A DNA stretch of 64,000 nucleotides from Pseudoscleropodium purum (GCA_963969395.1 OZ017799.1:19718501-19782500); one strand, 5' to 3'. Numbered from the stretch's first letter, positions 25,434 through 39,298 are shown. Made by a program: numbers and translations. Notes: generated from the sequence alone by a model not told the origin.

Positions 25434-28400
25434 ATGGCGTCGGAGAATTCCAACCGACCTCCGGAGGATGCTGCCCCCCACGGGTACTCGGACGCGATGC
25501 AATGGATCGTCGGTTCCAACGATTCCCGTCGTCTTTCCCAGAGCGGTTCCCGTCGCAACGTCAGTCACAGCATCCGGAGCTTGAGCCGTAATATGGGCGG
25601 GACGTGGGGGCTCACCGGCATGGCGGACAACCCTTTGGAGAGGGCGTCGTTCTCCCGCCAGGACGACGCCATGGACGACGAGGAGGCGCTCAAATGGGCC
25701 GCCATCGAGCGACTGCCCACGTACGACCGAGTGCGCACCAGCGTGCTGCACAAAGCCTCTGGGAGTGTGAGGCAGGTGGATGTGCGGGACCTGACTCCGT
25801 TGGAAACCAACGAGCTGCTCGACAAGCTCATGCAGGAAACGCAGGATGAAAACAACATTCTCTTGATGAAAATGAGAAAGAGAGTGGACAAGTAAGTTAG
25901 CCGGGCATGGCGCTCATCTCCACTACAATCCTCGGGACGCGTGGTTCCTACTAGTCTTACATTTTGATTTGCTATGTCTACTTTGTTGGTTTTAAATGTT
26001 CATGTCCATGCGGTTCTTACAAGTCTCTTACTCTTGGATTCCTCATGTCTGTTTCATTACTCTTCAAACTCCATGTCCATGTGGTTCTTCCTGGTGTTCC
26101 ACTTCGATTTGCTATGTCTGCTTTGATAGTCTTCAATTCCCCATGTCTGCTTTGAGTTTTGCGAGTCTTACTCTGATTCGCCATTTCTAATGTGGCTTGC
26201 TCTGGGCTGACTCTAGAATAAAGGACTTTATTTTGATGAAATTCAGGCTGTTTGCATCTCTTCTCGAGTAGTCGAGTGGCCAATGAACAGGGTCTCCTTA
26301 TAGTTGTTTCCCCAAAGTCTTCCTTGGTTATAGAATGAAATGTGTCATGGGATTTTGGTAATGCTCATCTCGGTTGTTCTCAGCAATTTTTGTGCGAATT
26401 GGTCTTCTGCTGCACTAAAATTGCTGGACGGATTTCAGCTATGGCGCTATTTCCGAGAATTGAGTAGTGACCTAGCTGTTTTCGCTACAAGCATCGTCCT
26501 GACAGGGCAGGTCGATGTGTGTTGCAGCGTTGGAATCCAGTTGCCCAAAATTGAAGTGCGTTATGAAAACCTTTCAGTGGAGGCGGATTGTTACGTTGGA
26601 AACCGAGCTCTGCCATCCCTGCCGAATGTCTCCCGGAACTTTGTCGAGGTACAGTCATCACCGCCATCATACTCATATTCACCCAGAACACAAAAGTCAT
26701 AATAAGAAACTGGTCAAACAGGATTACATACAAAGTCGACAACAGGAAACTTGTGAGCCCTCAATTTTCCAGAGACGCCAATTGCTTCAAACAAGGGCAA
26801 TTTGTGTCTGTAATGATCAAGATTACATAGCTCTGTTATCGTATTCTGACCATGGTTGTTGCTTTGCAGAGTATTTTGGACACAATTCATCTTTCGCTAA
26901 CCAAGAAGGCGAAGCTGTCCATTCTGGAGAATGTCAGTGGTGTAGTCAAGCCCAGCAGGTTAGCACTCCAAGTCTCGCAAACTGCTCTGGACCGATAGTT
27001 TGAATCCCCTAGAATTAGCGCTTGTATATGGCGAGTCGATCGAGATAATCTTTAGAGTTAGTACCCCTGAAGGTTCAAGAAGCCTGAAATGGGGTCTACT
27101 GTTGTATTCAGCAGTATCGAGTTCGCGGACTTTCTTTCCTCTAATTTTTATTTATTTTTTGAATAGTACATGCGACGTTCCTCACCGATTGAGATGATAT
27201 AAAATCTGAAACCACGTTTTGTGGTGACACTCAGGATGACTTTGTTACTGGGGCCACCTGGCTCAGGAAAGACGACGCTGTTGTTGGCGATGGCAGGAAT
27301 GCTAGAGAAGAACTTGCGAGTCACAGGGAAGGTGACACTGAATGGACACACTCACGAGGAGTTTGTGTCCCAAAAGACTGCCGCCTACATCAGCCAACGT
27401 GACCTTCACGTCGGTGAAATGACTGTCCGGGAAACGCTGGACTTTTCTGCCAAGTGCCAGGGCACTGGCACTCGCTATGGTGAGTTCCATTGCACCATCA
27501 GAAGCGATTTATTTCAATTGCGTGAAAGTGCCAGTGCTGACTTAGTGTTTGTGTCGGTTGAAAGTAGGAGTCAATCTAAAAGTTCATAGCAACTGGTGAT
27601 CGTCACTGGATCTGTTGGCTTTCGTAACTTGGTTGGCCTTCTTTTGGTCCTACTTTGATTGTTTCTGAAACACAGTTGAAAATCAAGTGAGTTAAAGGAT
27701 AATTCTACCAGATAGTGAACAATTAATCAATTTCTCTTCGTTCAATCCAACATGACGGCATTTTCATTAATTTGGGAAGTTTCTTTTTATTTGGCAAAGA
27801 TTTGTACAATTGTGCGAAACTTCAATCTGAACTTCAATCTGTGCCTTATATCTGTGCATGGAAAGCCTCTTGTGCGACTCAATTTTCATGATCGGGAAAG
27901 TACCAATTTAATTAAATTGCCTTAAGTGCTTTAGTTTACCTTGCCTTAGTTTTATATGACTTGTGTTCAGAACCTCCTAGCATGATTGCGTACAGGTCTT
28001 GCCATCGGTTAACTTAGCTTGAGTCATGCATGATTCTTTCTTTCTCAGAGCTTTTGGAGGAGGTAACTCGGAGGGAAAAGCAGGCTGGAATCTACCCTGA
28101 CGCGGATGTAGATGCGTTCATGAAGGTCAATTGGCTTCACTTACTTCTCTTGGATCAAATCCCCCATATCCAAGTTCTTTTTGCTTTTTAAAAAAAAATT
28201 CTAGTTGAAACAAATGAAGGGACTTTCATTGAAGGGGGAGATAGAGAATCAAAGAACAAGCCCACCTCAGTCGCCAAGGGAAGTATTTTAGTTTTGAGCT
28301 GGGCACGGTCAAGGCCAAGAAGTTACGCATGTTTCCTAATTCACCTGACTTTAGAGTTTTTATGTTCATACAGATGGCGACAATAGCAGAGAATGAGCAG

Positions 28401-31400
28401 AGCGTTGGCACGGACTACACGTTAAGGGTGAGCCTCTAAATCTGCACAATCAATTCTGTTTAATTTTCTGTTCCAACTCACCGTAGTGGAGGCAAGCAAC
28501 ACCACTTCTACTCGGTTCATTTCATATGCCATGGATAACCACTATAAGTTCTTCCTTAGCCACTCCATTTTATGACCAACCAAGTAACAATACCACAAGA
28601 AAATACTTGTTTCTTCATTGCCAAGTCATTTTTCCATGTGTTCCTTTAGAGTGGCAACCAATTACTGTAATAGATCATTCAATGACATGCTTCCACTTCA
28701 TTACCTTTTCTCTAGTTTTCTTCAAAGTAAATGCGGTAAGCCTCAGTCTAAGATAAATTACGCCAATTTTGTTCCTAGAGAATTTGCACATCCTTTGCAA
28801 GACATAATCTTACTGAATGCTTTTCTTGTAGATATTGGGACTGGACGTGTGCGCTGACACACTGGTGGGAGACGATATGCGCCGTGGGATTTCAGGTGGT
28901 CAAAAAAAACGAGTAACCACAGGTAAGAGCAAGCTCTCAAGCAATGCGGATCATGTTAACTACGATATGTTAATCTTGATACGTCAATCATGAAAATTAG
29001 CACTGATCTCGGATAGAAAAAATCTCAATTAGGGAAGTAATTCAGCTCTTAAATTGTAACCTTGGACTCCGTGCAGGTGAGATGATAGTCGGTCCCTGCA
29101 CAGCCCTCTTCATGGACGAAATTTCAACTGGTCTCGACAGCTCCACAACCTTCAACATCGTGAAGTCCATGGGTCAATTCACACGAGTAATGGACAGCAC
29201 GGTGGTCATCTCCCTTCTGCAGCCAGCTCCCGAGACTTTCAACCTGTTCGACGACGTGATCCTGGTGGCGGAGGGACAATGCGTGTACCACGGTCCCCGA
29301 GAAGAAGTGATGAGCTTCTTCAGGTCCTGTGGCTTCAAGTGTCCGGATCGCAAAGGCATTGCTGATTTTCTCCAAGAGGTGACCTCGCCCAAAGACCAGG
29401 AGCAGTACTGGTCGGACACCTACTGGCCGTATAGATACGTGTCTGTGCGTGAGTTTTCTGAACGGTTCAAGAGATTCGAAGTCGGCGATCAAATGTTGAG
29501 AGAATTGGAGGTTCCGTTCCCGAAAGAGAGGAGTCACCCGGCGGCTTTGTGTAAGAAGAAATTTTCTGGCACGAAAATGGAGCTTTTTAAAACTAACTTC
29601 CGGAAGGAGTATCTGCTCTACAAACGCAACTCCTTCATCAACATCTTCAGAACCATGCAGGTAACAAAGACCCCCGGACTCATGTCATTCCTAATCTCGA
29701 AAGCAAACTGAGTGAGAAATACCATATTGTTGAAGAACAACTGCATATCAAACAGAACACAGGGATGTTGTTTCAACCTATTGGAAACTAAGTTGAAACA
29801 ACTTCCCAATGTTGTAATTTTACCAAATGTTGCAATGGGAGGTTTGCGGTTCTGATTCCTAGTTCAAAATCATCTGAAAACTTCTGATATTCCCCTAATT
29901 CAAAATTTCAAGGAGAATTTCCGTGAGTAAGCAGTACACAAGCTCTGTCTGTCTGTCTGTTAAACATTATCACTCCCTGTCTGTGCAGGTGTGTTTATCA
30001 GCGTTCATCTCCATGACCGTGTTCTTTCGCACGAGACTCAAGCACGAGACCATCGAAGACGCCAACATCTACATGGGTGCCGCGTTCTTCGCGATCGTTT
30101 GCGTCATGTTCAGTGGCTTCGGCGAGCTCGCCATGACGATCACCCGTCTGCCGGTGATCATCAAGCAACGAGACTTGCTCTTTTTCCCTGCGTGGACGTA
30201 CTCGCTCTCCGTCATGGTGTTGTCCCTCCCGCAGTGCATGCTGGAGGCTGTGGTGTGGGTGGGCATGTCGTACTACGTGACGGGATACTCTCCCGAATTC
30301 AGCCGTTTTATCAATCAGTTGCTGCTCCTGTTCACCATGGAGCAGATGGCGGGGGGCATGTTCCGCTTCCTCGGTGCATTGTGCAGGTCAGGAATCTCTC
30401 TTCACTAACCATTAACCATACAATACATTCGATTTTCATTAACCGTATTGATTTGTGGGAAGCGTGTAAATACTTAATCTATGGACACGCATTTAGCCTT
30501 TTGCAATTGAATTTTATATTTTCACAGACTTAATGTGCAAACTTTTAGATGAATCAAGTTTCTAGATTGTTGTAGGGTAAGGTTCGAAGTCACCTGTATG
30601 GCGAATGGAACCTCTCCCTAGCTGTATGGTTAATAGAGACTTTACGTTACTTCAACTGGTTTTCGTTTTTGGCATGCATCTGCAAAATGTACTTGAATGC
30701 CATATGGTCATGTTCATTCCGAGTATTCAGTGGTTGTGATAGGTTTCAGTGTTCATGCCAAAGTGGCAAAGTTTGGACCCCGGTTTAGACATTCCAGCAG
30801 CATCGAGATAGTGACATTCAAGTCTTGCACAGCCTTTAACAATTAGGAATGAGGACTAGCGTGGATCTGAGGTTCAGGAAGGGCGTTGAAAAAGTGCCAA
30901 AATTTGGAAATTTAATTTGCAAAGTATAAGGAACAAGACCATTCATATGATTCTTGTGTTGTTTCTAATAGTACCGGTGCTAGACAGGTTTCTCTATGTT
31001 TATTATCAGTTTTACCAAACCGATTTGTTTTTCATGTTTATTTCCGGACATTTCTTTCGAGATTTGTTGATGTGTGACGGGCACAACGTTTGTGTGGAAT
31101 TAATTATGTACCCCTGGTGCATGCAGGTCTATGATCCTGGCCAACACCGTGGGCTTTGTCACCGTTCTCCTCTTCTTCATGTGTGGCGGGTTTATTATTG
31201 GGAGGCCTGATATTCCTGGCTGGTGGATCTGGGCGTACTGGATCTCACCCATTACTTACGGGCAGCAGGCTATCACTGTGAATGAGCTTACCAGCAGTCG
31301 CTGGCAACATGTAAGTTCATCACCTGCATCAATTCGGGTGCCATTTGCAAAATTACTAAGAAATTCCATTGCCATTCTAAGGCCCCCAAGACTCTTTGCT

Positions 31401-34400
31401 CCTTTTGTCAAAATTCGAGACACAACTCCTAAAGTTTTTTGGTTTTGCATGATGTGACAGATGTTCTGTATAATGAAAAGGACCTTGGTAGCGTTTATTC
31501 CGTATTTTGGTAGTTTAAATAGCATGTTTTGAACCGCCTAAGTTGTGATATTCCTTCGCCTCAGAATTTGAGACTTTGAAACTAGGATTGGTAGAGATTT
31601 GAGGTTCAAATTGGGCATGTGAAATAGTGATTTCAGTTTCTTAAAATTTTGCAAGTGTAGCGGATATGATGATCTTCACAAGTGTAAGTCATGAGTGGTC
31701 AACTCCTCAAGAACTGAATGAAGCTCAGAGTCCAAATCAGCGACTTTCTCTTTAATGGATATTTCTTCCATCTGGTAACCAAATCTCTGATAATCAAACT
31801 TCTGATACCAAAACTCTGTGGGCCTCAATGACAGCTCGGTCCTGGCAGTGGTAACATGACAGTGGGCGTCGCTGCGATGGCAAGCCGTGGGTTGTACACT
31901 GAGGCCAATTGGTACTGGATCGGCGTCGGTGCACTCACGGGCCTGACGATAATCTACAACATTGGCTTCACCATTGCCCTCGGTTACATGCCTGGTAACA
32001 TTCCCTACGTACATTCAACCCCTGGTTACCTCCTGGAACCACAACTAACAACCTTCTTGCATTCCCCAATTGATACAAATCATATATTCGCACCAACATA
32101 AAACCGAAACCGTGCAGAAATTCCATGCATTAGAGAGTATATTATATTCTGTTGAAGAGAGTGAGATACTGATGATTGAGATGGCAATGGCGACGTGCAG
32201 CTCTGGGAACTCCGCAAGCTATTCTGTCAGAGGAGGACCTGGCCTACAAGGAAGCCACCAGAGGAGACTCAGCAGCCATGGACGAATTTGCTTTGACGTC
32301 GCCCTCTCGGAGACACTCCCGTTCTGCATCACGACGGTTGTCTCCAGGAAAGACACTGAAGAAAGCCTCTTCCTCGCCCAGAAGCCGCGAACTCAGCGAA
32401 CTCAGCCGCAGCCGAATGTCAAATGACAGGAATCTGGTGGTGCCCAAGGAACAGAAGGGCATGATCCTTCCGTTCGAGCCTCTGTCCATCTCCTTCGACG
32501 ACATCAGCTACTTCGTCGACATGCCCGCTGTGAGTAATCCTCTGAGTCCTCGCAATTGAATTTGTTAATACTGCCTGAGCATCAGTTGTTGAAATCGGGA
32601 CATGTGCAACGGAGTCCTAAAACCTTGATTATGTAAAGAGTTACGAATGTAGCAAAGGGAAACTATCCTAATTGGCATCCTGTGCACTCGCATGTAATTA
32701 GCGCTAGCTGCTCAATCTGGGAACAATCTTTCAGAAATGAGCCTCCCTCCCGTAGCAATGAGAATTTTCCATTTTATCACCCATACAAGGTTATCATATC
32801 ATTGATAGCCAATGTAGGTGGGTACGGTACGTTTCGTGAACAGTGCGCTAGAATTCACCCCGTACAACAACGTTTGAAGCGACGTTTGAACGATGCTGAT
32901 AACACTAAAACGCGATTCGAAAGTTGATATTTAACGTTGCAGCTACTCAAGGTTTTCCAAAGTGAAAAACGTTGCGTGTTTGCTGAAGTAATGTACATGT
33001 TCCAATCTTATCATGTTTGCTGCAAGACGTTGCTAAAGTCTCTTCCCAAACGTTGCTCAAGCATGTTCCAGAACATTGCATGTATCTAGAAACGTCCCTA
33101 AGCCCTCCAAATTCTCGTAGTGGTTAAGCCTGTTCTTTTAGAGGATCCTTTAGACTTGCGAACTCTGCGGAACCATGCATTTGACTTTCACACAAATATT
33201 CCGATGATCGCCAGAGGTTTGACTGTCCTTCCGAACGTTCCCGGGATCCCCTCTCCCTGTTGCAGGAAATGAAGCAAGAAGGGGTGTCGGAGAGCAAGTT
33301 GAAGCTGCTGAGCGACATCACGGGGTCCTTCCGACCAGGCGTGTTGACAGCGTTGGTGGGGGTGAGTGGAGCTGGGAAGACGACGCTCATGGACGTGCTG
33401 GCGGGGCGGAAAACAGGAGGTTACATCGAAGGCGACATCCGCATCTCCGGATATCCCAAAGTGCAGAGCACGTTCGCAAGAATTGCTGGATACTGCGAGC
33501 AGAACGACATTCATTCGCCGCAGCTGGATGTGCGAGAGTCGCTGGTCTACTCGGCGTGGCTTCGTCTTTCCCCAGACATCTCCAATGAAGACAAACTGGT
33601 AAGTACCCGCCCCCCATACGCGTCTCATCCTAGCTGGGAAACATCGTAAGGTAACCACATCTAATTGCAATGTACTGAACACTGTCATAGTTCCTGGTCA
33701 GATTTCTGAATTGGTTGTGATTTCTAACGACTGTTTGAAGTGATCTTGAGGATCACTGCATATGTGCTCTTGAAATCTCTTTGGTAGCATCTTGGATTCT
33801 TTAGTGGGTTTTAGTGCAATTGAGAAGAACTAGCTAGCATTACTCCTCCCCTCAACCATGGAGGCTTTGGCACATCAGCTTCGAAATCCAGCAGGGGTGA
33901 TCGCAATTAGTTTGGTTCGGTAATTGCCGTGATTCCGTGACTGTGCAGCAATTCGTGGACCAAGTGATGAACCTGGTGGAGTTGAACCCCATCGAGCATG
34001 CGTTGGTGGGACTGCCCGGCATCACAGGGCTGTCCACCGAGCAAAGGAAGCGTCTGACCATTGCCGTGGAGCTCGTTTCCAATCCTTCCATTATTTTCAT
34101 GGATGAGCCCACGAGTGGGCTGGATGCTCGTGCTGCAGCTATCGTCATGCGAACTGTGCGAAACACGGTGGACACAGGGAGGACCGTTGTGTGCACAATC
34201 CATCAACCTAGCATCGACATTTTCGAAGCTTTCGATGAGGTATGGGCTTCAATTCTTTCTTACCTTATGATGAATTTACTGGCTCTAAACTGAAGGAGAG
34301 GACTGACAGAGGCTTAAATTGCATACAAGCTAGATCACAGTTAATCATGTGAGGAAGTTCGAGTACTAGGACCTAACTTGAAAAGAGAGCACGTAATTCA

Positions 34401-36796
34401 GGGACAGAGCCTCCATTTGCTTGTTTTGCTTAGGACCTTGAGATTGATTCATACCTGTAGCATATTACTGACAAGAAAAAAGGCCGTGTCTTATTGCGCA
34501 GCTGTTGCTCCTGAAGCGTGGTGGACGTGTTATTTACAATGGACCACTGGGGCATAATTCTGATAAGCTCATTGATTACTTCCAGGTATGACAGTGAAGT
34601 CATTCTGCTTGCACATGCAGATAGAAATTTCATAAACTTTGGTAGATCCTTTTGGGCACGGGAACTTGCATTACTAGGTATATTCTTCTCTTAGAGTGGC
34701 CAGGTTCTATTTGGCGAGGAAGGAAGAGTTTGGGAGAGTTTCTAATTGGGATTGCATCAGAATTAAACTTAATTGTCGTTGCTGTGAGTATTTCTTAAAA
34801 AAATTCTGTTAATGTGTTGTGCAGGCGCTTCCTGGTGTTGCAAAAATCAAGGATGGGTACAACCCAGCTACATGGATGTTAGAAGTCACCAGCCCTAGCG
34901 TTGAGAACCAACTTGGAGTTGACTTTGCTGATCTTTATTCGAGATCAAACCTTTACCGGTAGGACCACTTTTTCCCACACTTATTCAGCAGCTCATTTTC
35001 GGCATATATGCGACGGTTGTTAGAGTTTGGATGCCGTAATGTCAAGTATGGCAACTGTGGCACAGGCAGATAGTAACCCATATTAAGTGAACCTTCCACG
35101 CTATGTAGAAGATTCATATGTAGATCTATGTTCAGTATTCCTTAGATTACTTGTCATTATGTCCAATAACCTTGTCAAGTCTCCAGTTCTCGAAGGTTGT
35201 TGAGTCCCTAGTACATCTTCTTATAGGATTATTTGCTACCCATTTTGAAAATTGATCCATTGCGTGACCTTGCAGGCAAAACAAGCAACTAGTGGAAGAG
35301 CTAAAAACGCCCAAACCTGGCTCTGAAGATTTACACTTCCCAACACAATATTCCCAAAGTGCGTACAACCAGCTGATCACAATTTCTTGGAAGCAGTACA
35401 TCACGTATTGGCGGAGCCCCGATTACAACCTCGTCCGATTCATCTTCACCTTGACGATAGCCTTAATCTTCGGCAGCCTGTTTTGGCAAATCGGAACAAA
35501 GAGGTAATACAGAAAGAAATCGGCTCTGAATTTCTTTACAATGTTATGGTCGGAGGTCTATTTCGTATGTCTAGAGCTTCACATTGGATTAAGGAAAAGA
35601 GACTGTTCGTGAATAGTTAATTCGTGTTACTTTGATTTTGCAGGGAAACCTCAAGCGACTTGTTAAAGATGTTGGGTGCACTCTATGGATGCACTGTTTT
35701 CTTATGCTTCAACAACTGCGGCATTGTGCAACCTGTTATTAGTATTGAGCGCACTGTGTTCTACCGAGAGAAAGCAGCAGGAATGTACTCTCCCATTCCA
35801 TATGCCTTGGCACAGGCAAGCTCACTCAACCTAGGTGTACATTCTAATTCACAGTCTAAATTCAATTCAATGCAAAGTACAGTCATTGCTTAGTTAACTT
35901 TAGTTTTTGGATTTCTGGCTAATGAAATTCTTGGTTGGGTTGATCAGCTTCTGGTGGAAGTACCGTATGTGCTGGTGCAAGTGATCATGTATTGCACCCT
36001 CACTTACTCTATGGTTGGATTTGAATGGACTGCTACCAAGTTCTTCTGGTATGTTTATGTGAACTACTTCGGCGTCATTATGTTCACATACTACGGCATG
36101 ATGATGGTGGCTCTGACTCCAAATGCAATTCTTGCCACAATCTCCGCCTCCTTCTTTTACTCGCTCTTCAACCTTTTCTCTGGTTTCTTGATAGCCAAAC
36201 CAGTATGTCCATCACCCCGAACCTTATGCTTATTGTTTTCGATTTTTAGAGGAAAGGCTACCTTGTTTCTAGTTGTTCCATGTCATCAGGTAGTAGTATT
36301 CTGGGTGCAAACTGAAAAATCAGTTACTGCATTTTATGATAACCAGTGGCTATTAGAAGTTGACTCTGAAATCATTCATAGTCCTATAACAAAGTTTGAG
36401 AGCTTTTGGGTAATAAAAGAAGTGCTACGGAACTATCGCCTCTGATTGGGTTATGAGGTTTGATTTTAAACTTCATGTCGTGGTTGGTGACTAACTTTGC
36501 ACACTTGACTGTGGGTTTTGTAGTTGATTCCTCCATGGTGGATTTGGTACTACTGGATTTGCCCTCTTTCCTGGATCATTAATGGATTGGTGATCTCACA
36601 AATCGGCGATGTGACAACCTTGGTGTCAGTTCTTGGCAGCCCTGAAATAGTTACAGTGCAGGACTACGTCAAGAATGAATATGGATTTGAGAAGAGCTTC
36701 TTCAAGTGGACCGCCGTGGGGCTGGCTGGCTGGGCTTTCTTCTTTGCCTTGGTTTTTGTTCTCAGTATCAAGTTCCTCAACTTCCAACGTCGTTGA
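25434..36796 (+). CDS. Full-size ABCG/PDR-type ABC transporter, 20 exons
   Basis: A plasma-membrane-type ATP-driven exporter of the plant pleiotropic drug resistance family; the substrate cannot be predicted. Exons by splice sites and phase: 25434-25891, 26528-26648, 26870-26958, 27235-27479, 28049-28125, 28374-28427, 28832-28922, 29077-29660, 29989-30386, 31127-31310, 31835-31994, 32201-32529, 33266-33598, 33949-34239, 34502-34585, 34825-34958, 35276-35503, 35644-35815, 35948-36202, 36524-36796. They total 4560 bases, 1519 codons plus stop, slightly above the usual 1400-1500. Order is NBD1-TMD1-NBD2-TMD2. NBD1 has GPPGSGKTT (229-237), SGGQ (369-372) and LFMDE (389-393). NBD2 has GVSGAGKTT (962-970), LSTEQ (1069-1073) and IFMDE (1090-1094). 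TMD1 carries the PDR-type block [15 protein letters not shown] and the protein ends FLNFQRR as in family members. The start is the first in-frame ATG after the leader. All introns are GT-AG except intron 18 (GC-AG). Confidence 0.95.
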
Positions 36797-37164
36797 GCCA
36801 CTTATGGCGCTTAGCTTCAGTTTTGTATCTTTTTCCATTGAGAATCGATTAGCCTCCCTATCCCGTTTTTTCCAATCACCTCATGGCGCTTGCAATTTAC
36901 TTGCACGGCGTTGCGATGGATATGCAGCTTTTGAATGGTAGGAATATAGTTTGTATAGGAGATTTCATGTTGTACATAATTTATTTGCAGCCGCTAGTGG
37001 TCTGCATTGCATTGTGGCAGCTGCGGTGAATGAAGGATTGAAGTTTAGCACTGTTGTTCTCGTGTCTGGCATTTCTGATTCAACGTTGTGCACTGTTTGC
37101 ATTCCCATGTTGCCCTTCATGTTGCCCTCGAAACGATGAACCGATGTAGTCAGAACGCACTGGT
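36797..37164 (+). other. ABCG 3' flank
   Basis: This is the likely 3' untranslated region and downstream flank. TTTGTAT at about 36822 resembles a plant far-upstream polyadenylation element, but no canonical AATAAA is seen close by. It is GC-richer than the repeat DNA that begins at 37165. Confidence 0.4.
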
Positions 37165-37452
37165 GTACAGGTCGGGTACATTAATCTTACTACTGGACGA
37201 TTCGAACCATCCAAAGATTTTTGCATAGCACAGAAATCGAATTGGAATTTTTCCCAATGAACACTCTAACTTCATGCAATCCCAATCAAGCATACCAAAT
37301 TTCAGTTTTCAAAAATCAAAACTCCATTTTTGGTGAATTTCTAAAGTCAATGTTTATGGTTTTACATAATCTTTTGTTATGAACAATTGATGATGAGTTT
37401 TTTCAATTTGATTTCATAGATATGTAGGGTACATCCATAAAAACCTCTTTCC

Positions 37453-38713
37453 TTAACCCCTCAAGGCCCCAGGCTTTTTTGGATTAAAAAAACATGGTAG
37501 CTTTTGAAGTGCTATAAATGTAAATGTGACTAAGTTATATAGATCTTAACCATACAATCATGTAGAACACACGTTGCAGATGGCATGGATCAAATTTGAA
37601 GTCATTTGACCATGTAGATTGAAAGATTATAATGTTTTAGTGTTGAAAAAGAATGCTGAAATTTTCCTAAAAACACATTTGGAGGTGAAATTTGAATTCT
37701 AAACCTTCTCAAATGAATAAACTTTAAACTACAAAGTGCTTGAAAATCAGCATACAAATGCATTGGTGAAAAAAAATATCATTTGATTGACTCATTGTGT
37801 CTATAAAATGGCTTTGAATTGTCAAGAAAAGTTGCCAAAAATTACATCCAAGGCTAAACCTCTTTCTACTAAAATGCCTCTAAGTCACTCATTATTTCTT
37901 GAATTGATTTGAAATTTTATTGACACAAACTAGACTATTATGTGCAACTTTTACAAATAGAATTATTGAAAATGGGCATTGTATGAAGAAGAAATAGGAT
38001 GCTAGAATCAGGGTTGACACAACGTCCGAACGCGGACGCTGTGTCCGTAGCGTCTGCTGACATTCGCGTCCCGGCGGACGCAGCGTCTGCCTGTCCGCCC
38101 GATTACGGCCGTTCGATCGACGCGCGAACTGATCTGGTCTGCATGATCTGGGCGTCCGCCTCGTCCGTCCGCCCCACCCCGCTCGTCTGCTTTCCGACGG
38201 CGGTCGGGACGCTTCGTCCACTAACGTCCATGCATCCGGACGTCCGGAAAACGAACGCTATTTTGGGGCGGACATTGACATTCGTCAACCCTAGCTAAAA
38301 TTCACTAAAATGAAAAACTATTAGGGTTTTGAACTTCGAATTGCTCCCAAACATTCAAAACAACCTAGATTGGTATGAAAATTTTACCACAAGAACTAGA
38401 CTTTCAAAAAACATAATCCAATAAAGTTTATTGGAAAAAAAAAATTTATGAAGGAGATACAAGTCTCCAAAGTTGGAGCCATCAAGTGCAGTTTTGTGAA
38501 GCCAAATTATACTTGTGAACTTCAATTGGATTACAAGAAACCAATTCATCTTGGATTGATCTAAAAGTTTTACCACATAAACTAGGAAAGTATTTTCAAC
38601 TTCTCCAACAAGTTTTATTGGATTTGGACATTAAATGCAAAAGTTACATTACTTTGAATTGGACTCAAACTCCATGAGGCTACTTTTGAGCCCCTTGGGC
38701 GTTGAGGGGTTAA
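37453..38713 (+). mobile_element. TTAA-bounded repeat, copy 6, inside the foldback
   Basis: The left end is TTAACCCCTCAAGGCCCC and the right end, in reverse, TTAACCCCTCAACGCCC, with TTAA at both edges. It splits the left arm of the foldback: CCTCTTTCC before it and ACTAGCATCTTCAACAAAG after it join to match the uninterrupted right arm. It is 1261 bp including a 285-bp hAT MITE and one 8-bp duplication; about 968 bp remain. Confidence 0.78.
38009..38293. mobile_element. hAT MITE related to the 9.8-kb hAT element
   Basis: This GC-rich 285-bp block sits in AT-rich DNA. It starts CAGGGTTGACACAACGTCCG and ends, in reverse, TAGGGTTGACGAATGTCAAT. GCTAGAAT (38001-38008) and GCTAAAAT (38294-38301) flank it, an 8-bp hAT-type target duplication with one mismatch. 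Its left part matches the right terminus of the hAT element at 46561-56360, and its right part matches that element's left terminus (shared CCAAAATAGCGT, GTTTTCCGGACGTCCGG, CCGCCGTCGGAA). It is thus an internal-deletion derivative that needs transposase supplied in trans. Confidence 0.88.
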
Positions 38714-39298
38714 ACTAGCATCTTCAACAAAGTTTCACAATTCCTTCTATAGAGATTTCCATGTGAAATGTCATATGACCAAATTTTGCAAGACAAATAT
38801 CTTTATATCAATTAACTAGATTTTGGCAAAGTAATTGTACCATCTTTCTCAAATGTACAAAACTAGTTACCATGTCAAAGGCAAATAGAAAAAATCTAAT
38901 TATAATAAAGAGATATCTACTTGACAAAATTTCAAGCATTGTCACCTCAATATGGAAATCTCTATAGAAGGAATTGTGAAACTTTGTTGGAGGTGCTTGT
39001 TGAAGGGAAGAGGTGTGTATGGATGTTCCCTACATATCTATGAAATCAAATTCAAAAAAACTCATTACCAATTGTTCTCAATAAAATATTATGTAAAACT
39101 ATAAAAATCAACTTTTAAAATTCACCAAAAATGGAGTTTTGGTTTTTGGAAACTGAAATTTGGTATGCTTGATTGGGATTGCATAAGAATGCACTGATAA
39201 TTATGCTTGCAAAATATACCAATTATATAATACACTATACAAAAAAATGTGAATGGCTAAAATTAGCTAGTTGTAAGATTATTGTACCCGACCTATAC

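Larger units (their letters stand above)
37165..39298. mobile_element. Foldback element with about 400-bp inverted arms
   Basis: The left end GTACAGGTCGGGTACATTAA pairs with the right end, read in reverse as GTATAGGTCGGGTACAATAA. Inverted similarity continues inward almost to a loop near 38.83-38.89 kb (for example AACAAAGTTTCACAATTCC at 38.73 kb against its reverse complement at 38.97 kb). A 1261-bp TTAA element interrupts the left arm; without it the foldback is about 0.87 kb. No clear target duplication and no coding capacity were found, so its superfamily is open (Mutator-like foldback is one possibility). Confidence 0.75.

Noticed and set aside
25374..25891. Antisense open frames across ABCG exon 1
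   Set aside because: They are shadows of the GC-rich coding exon; the sense strand has domains, splice sites and family similarity.
37165..39298. Mutator-like element assignment for the foldback
   Set aside because: Long inverted arms fit, but no 9-bp target duplication was found at the chosen ends, so the class is left open.
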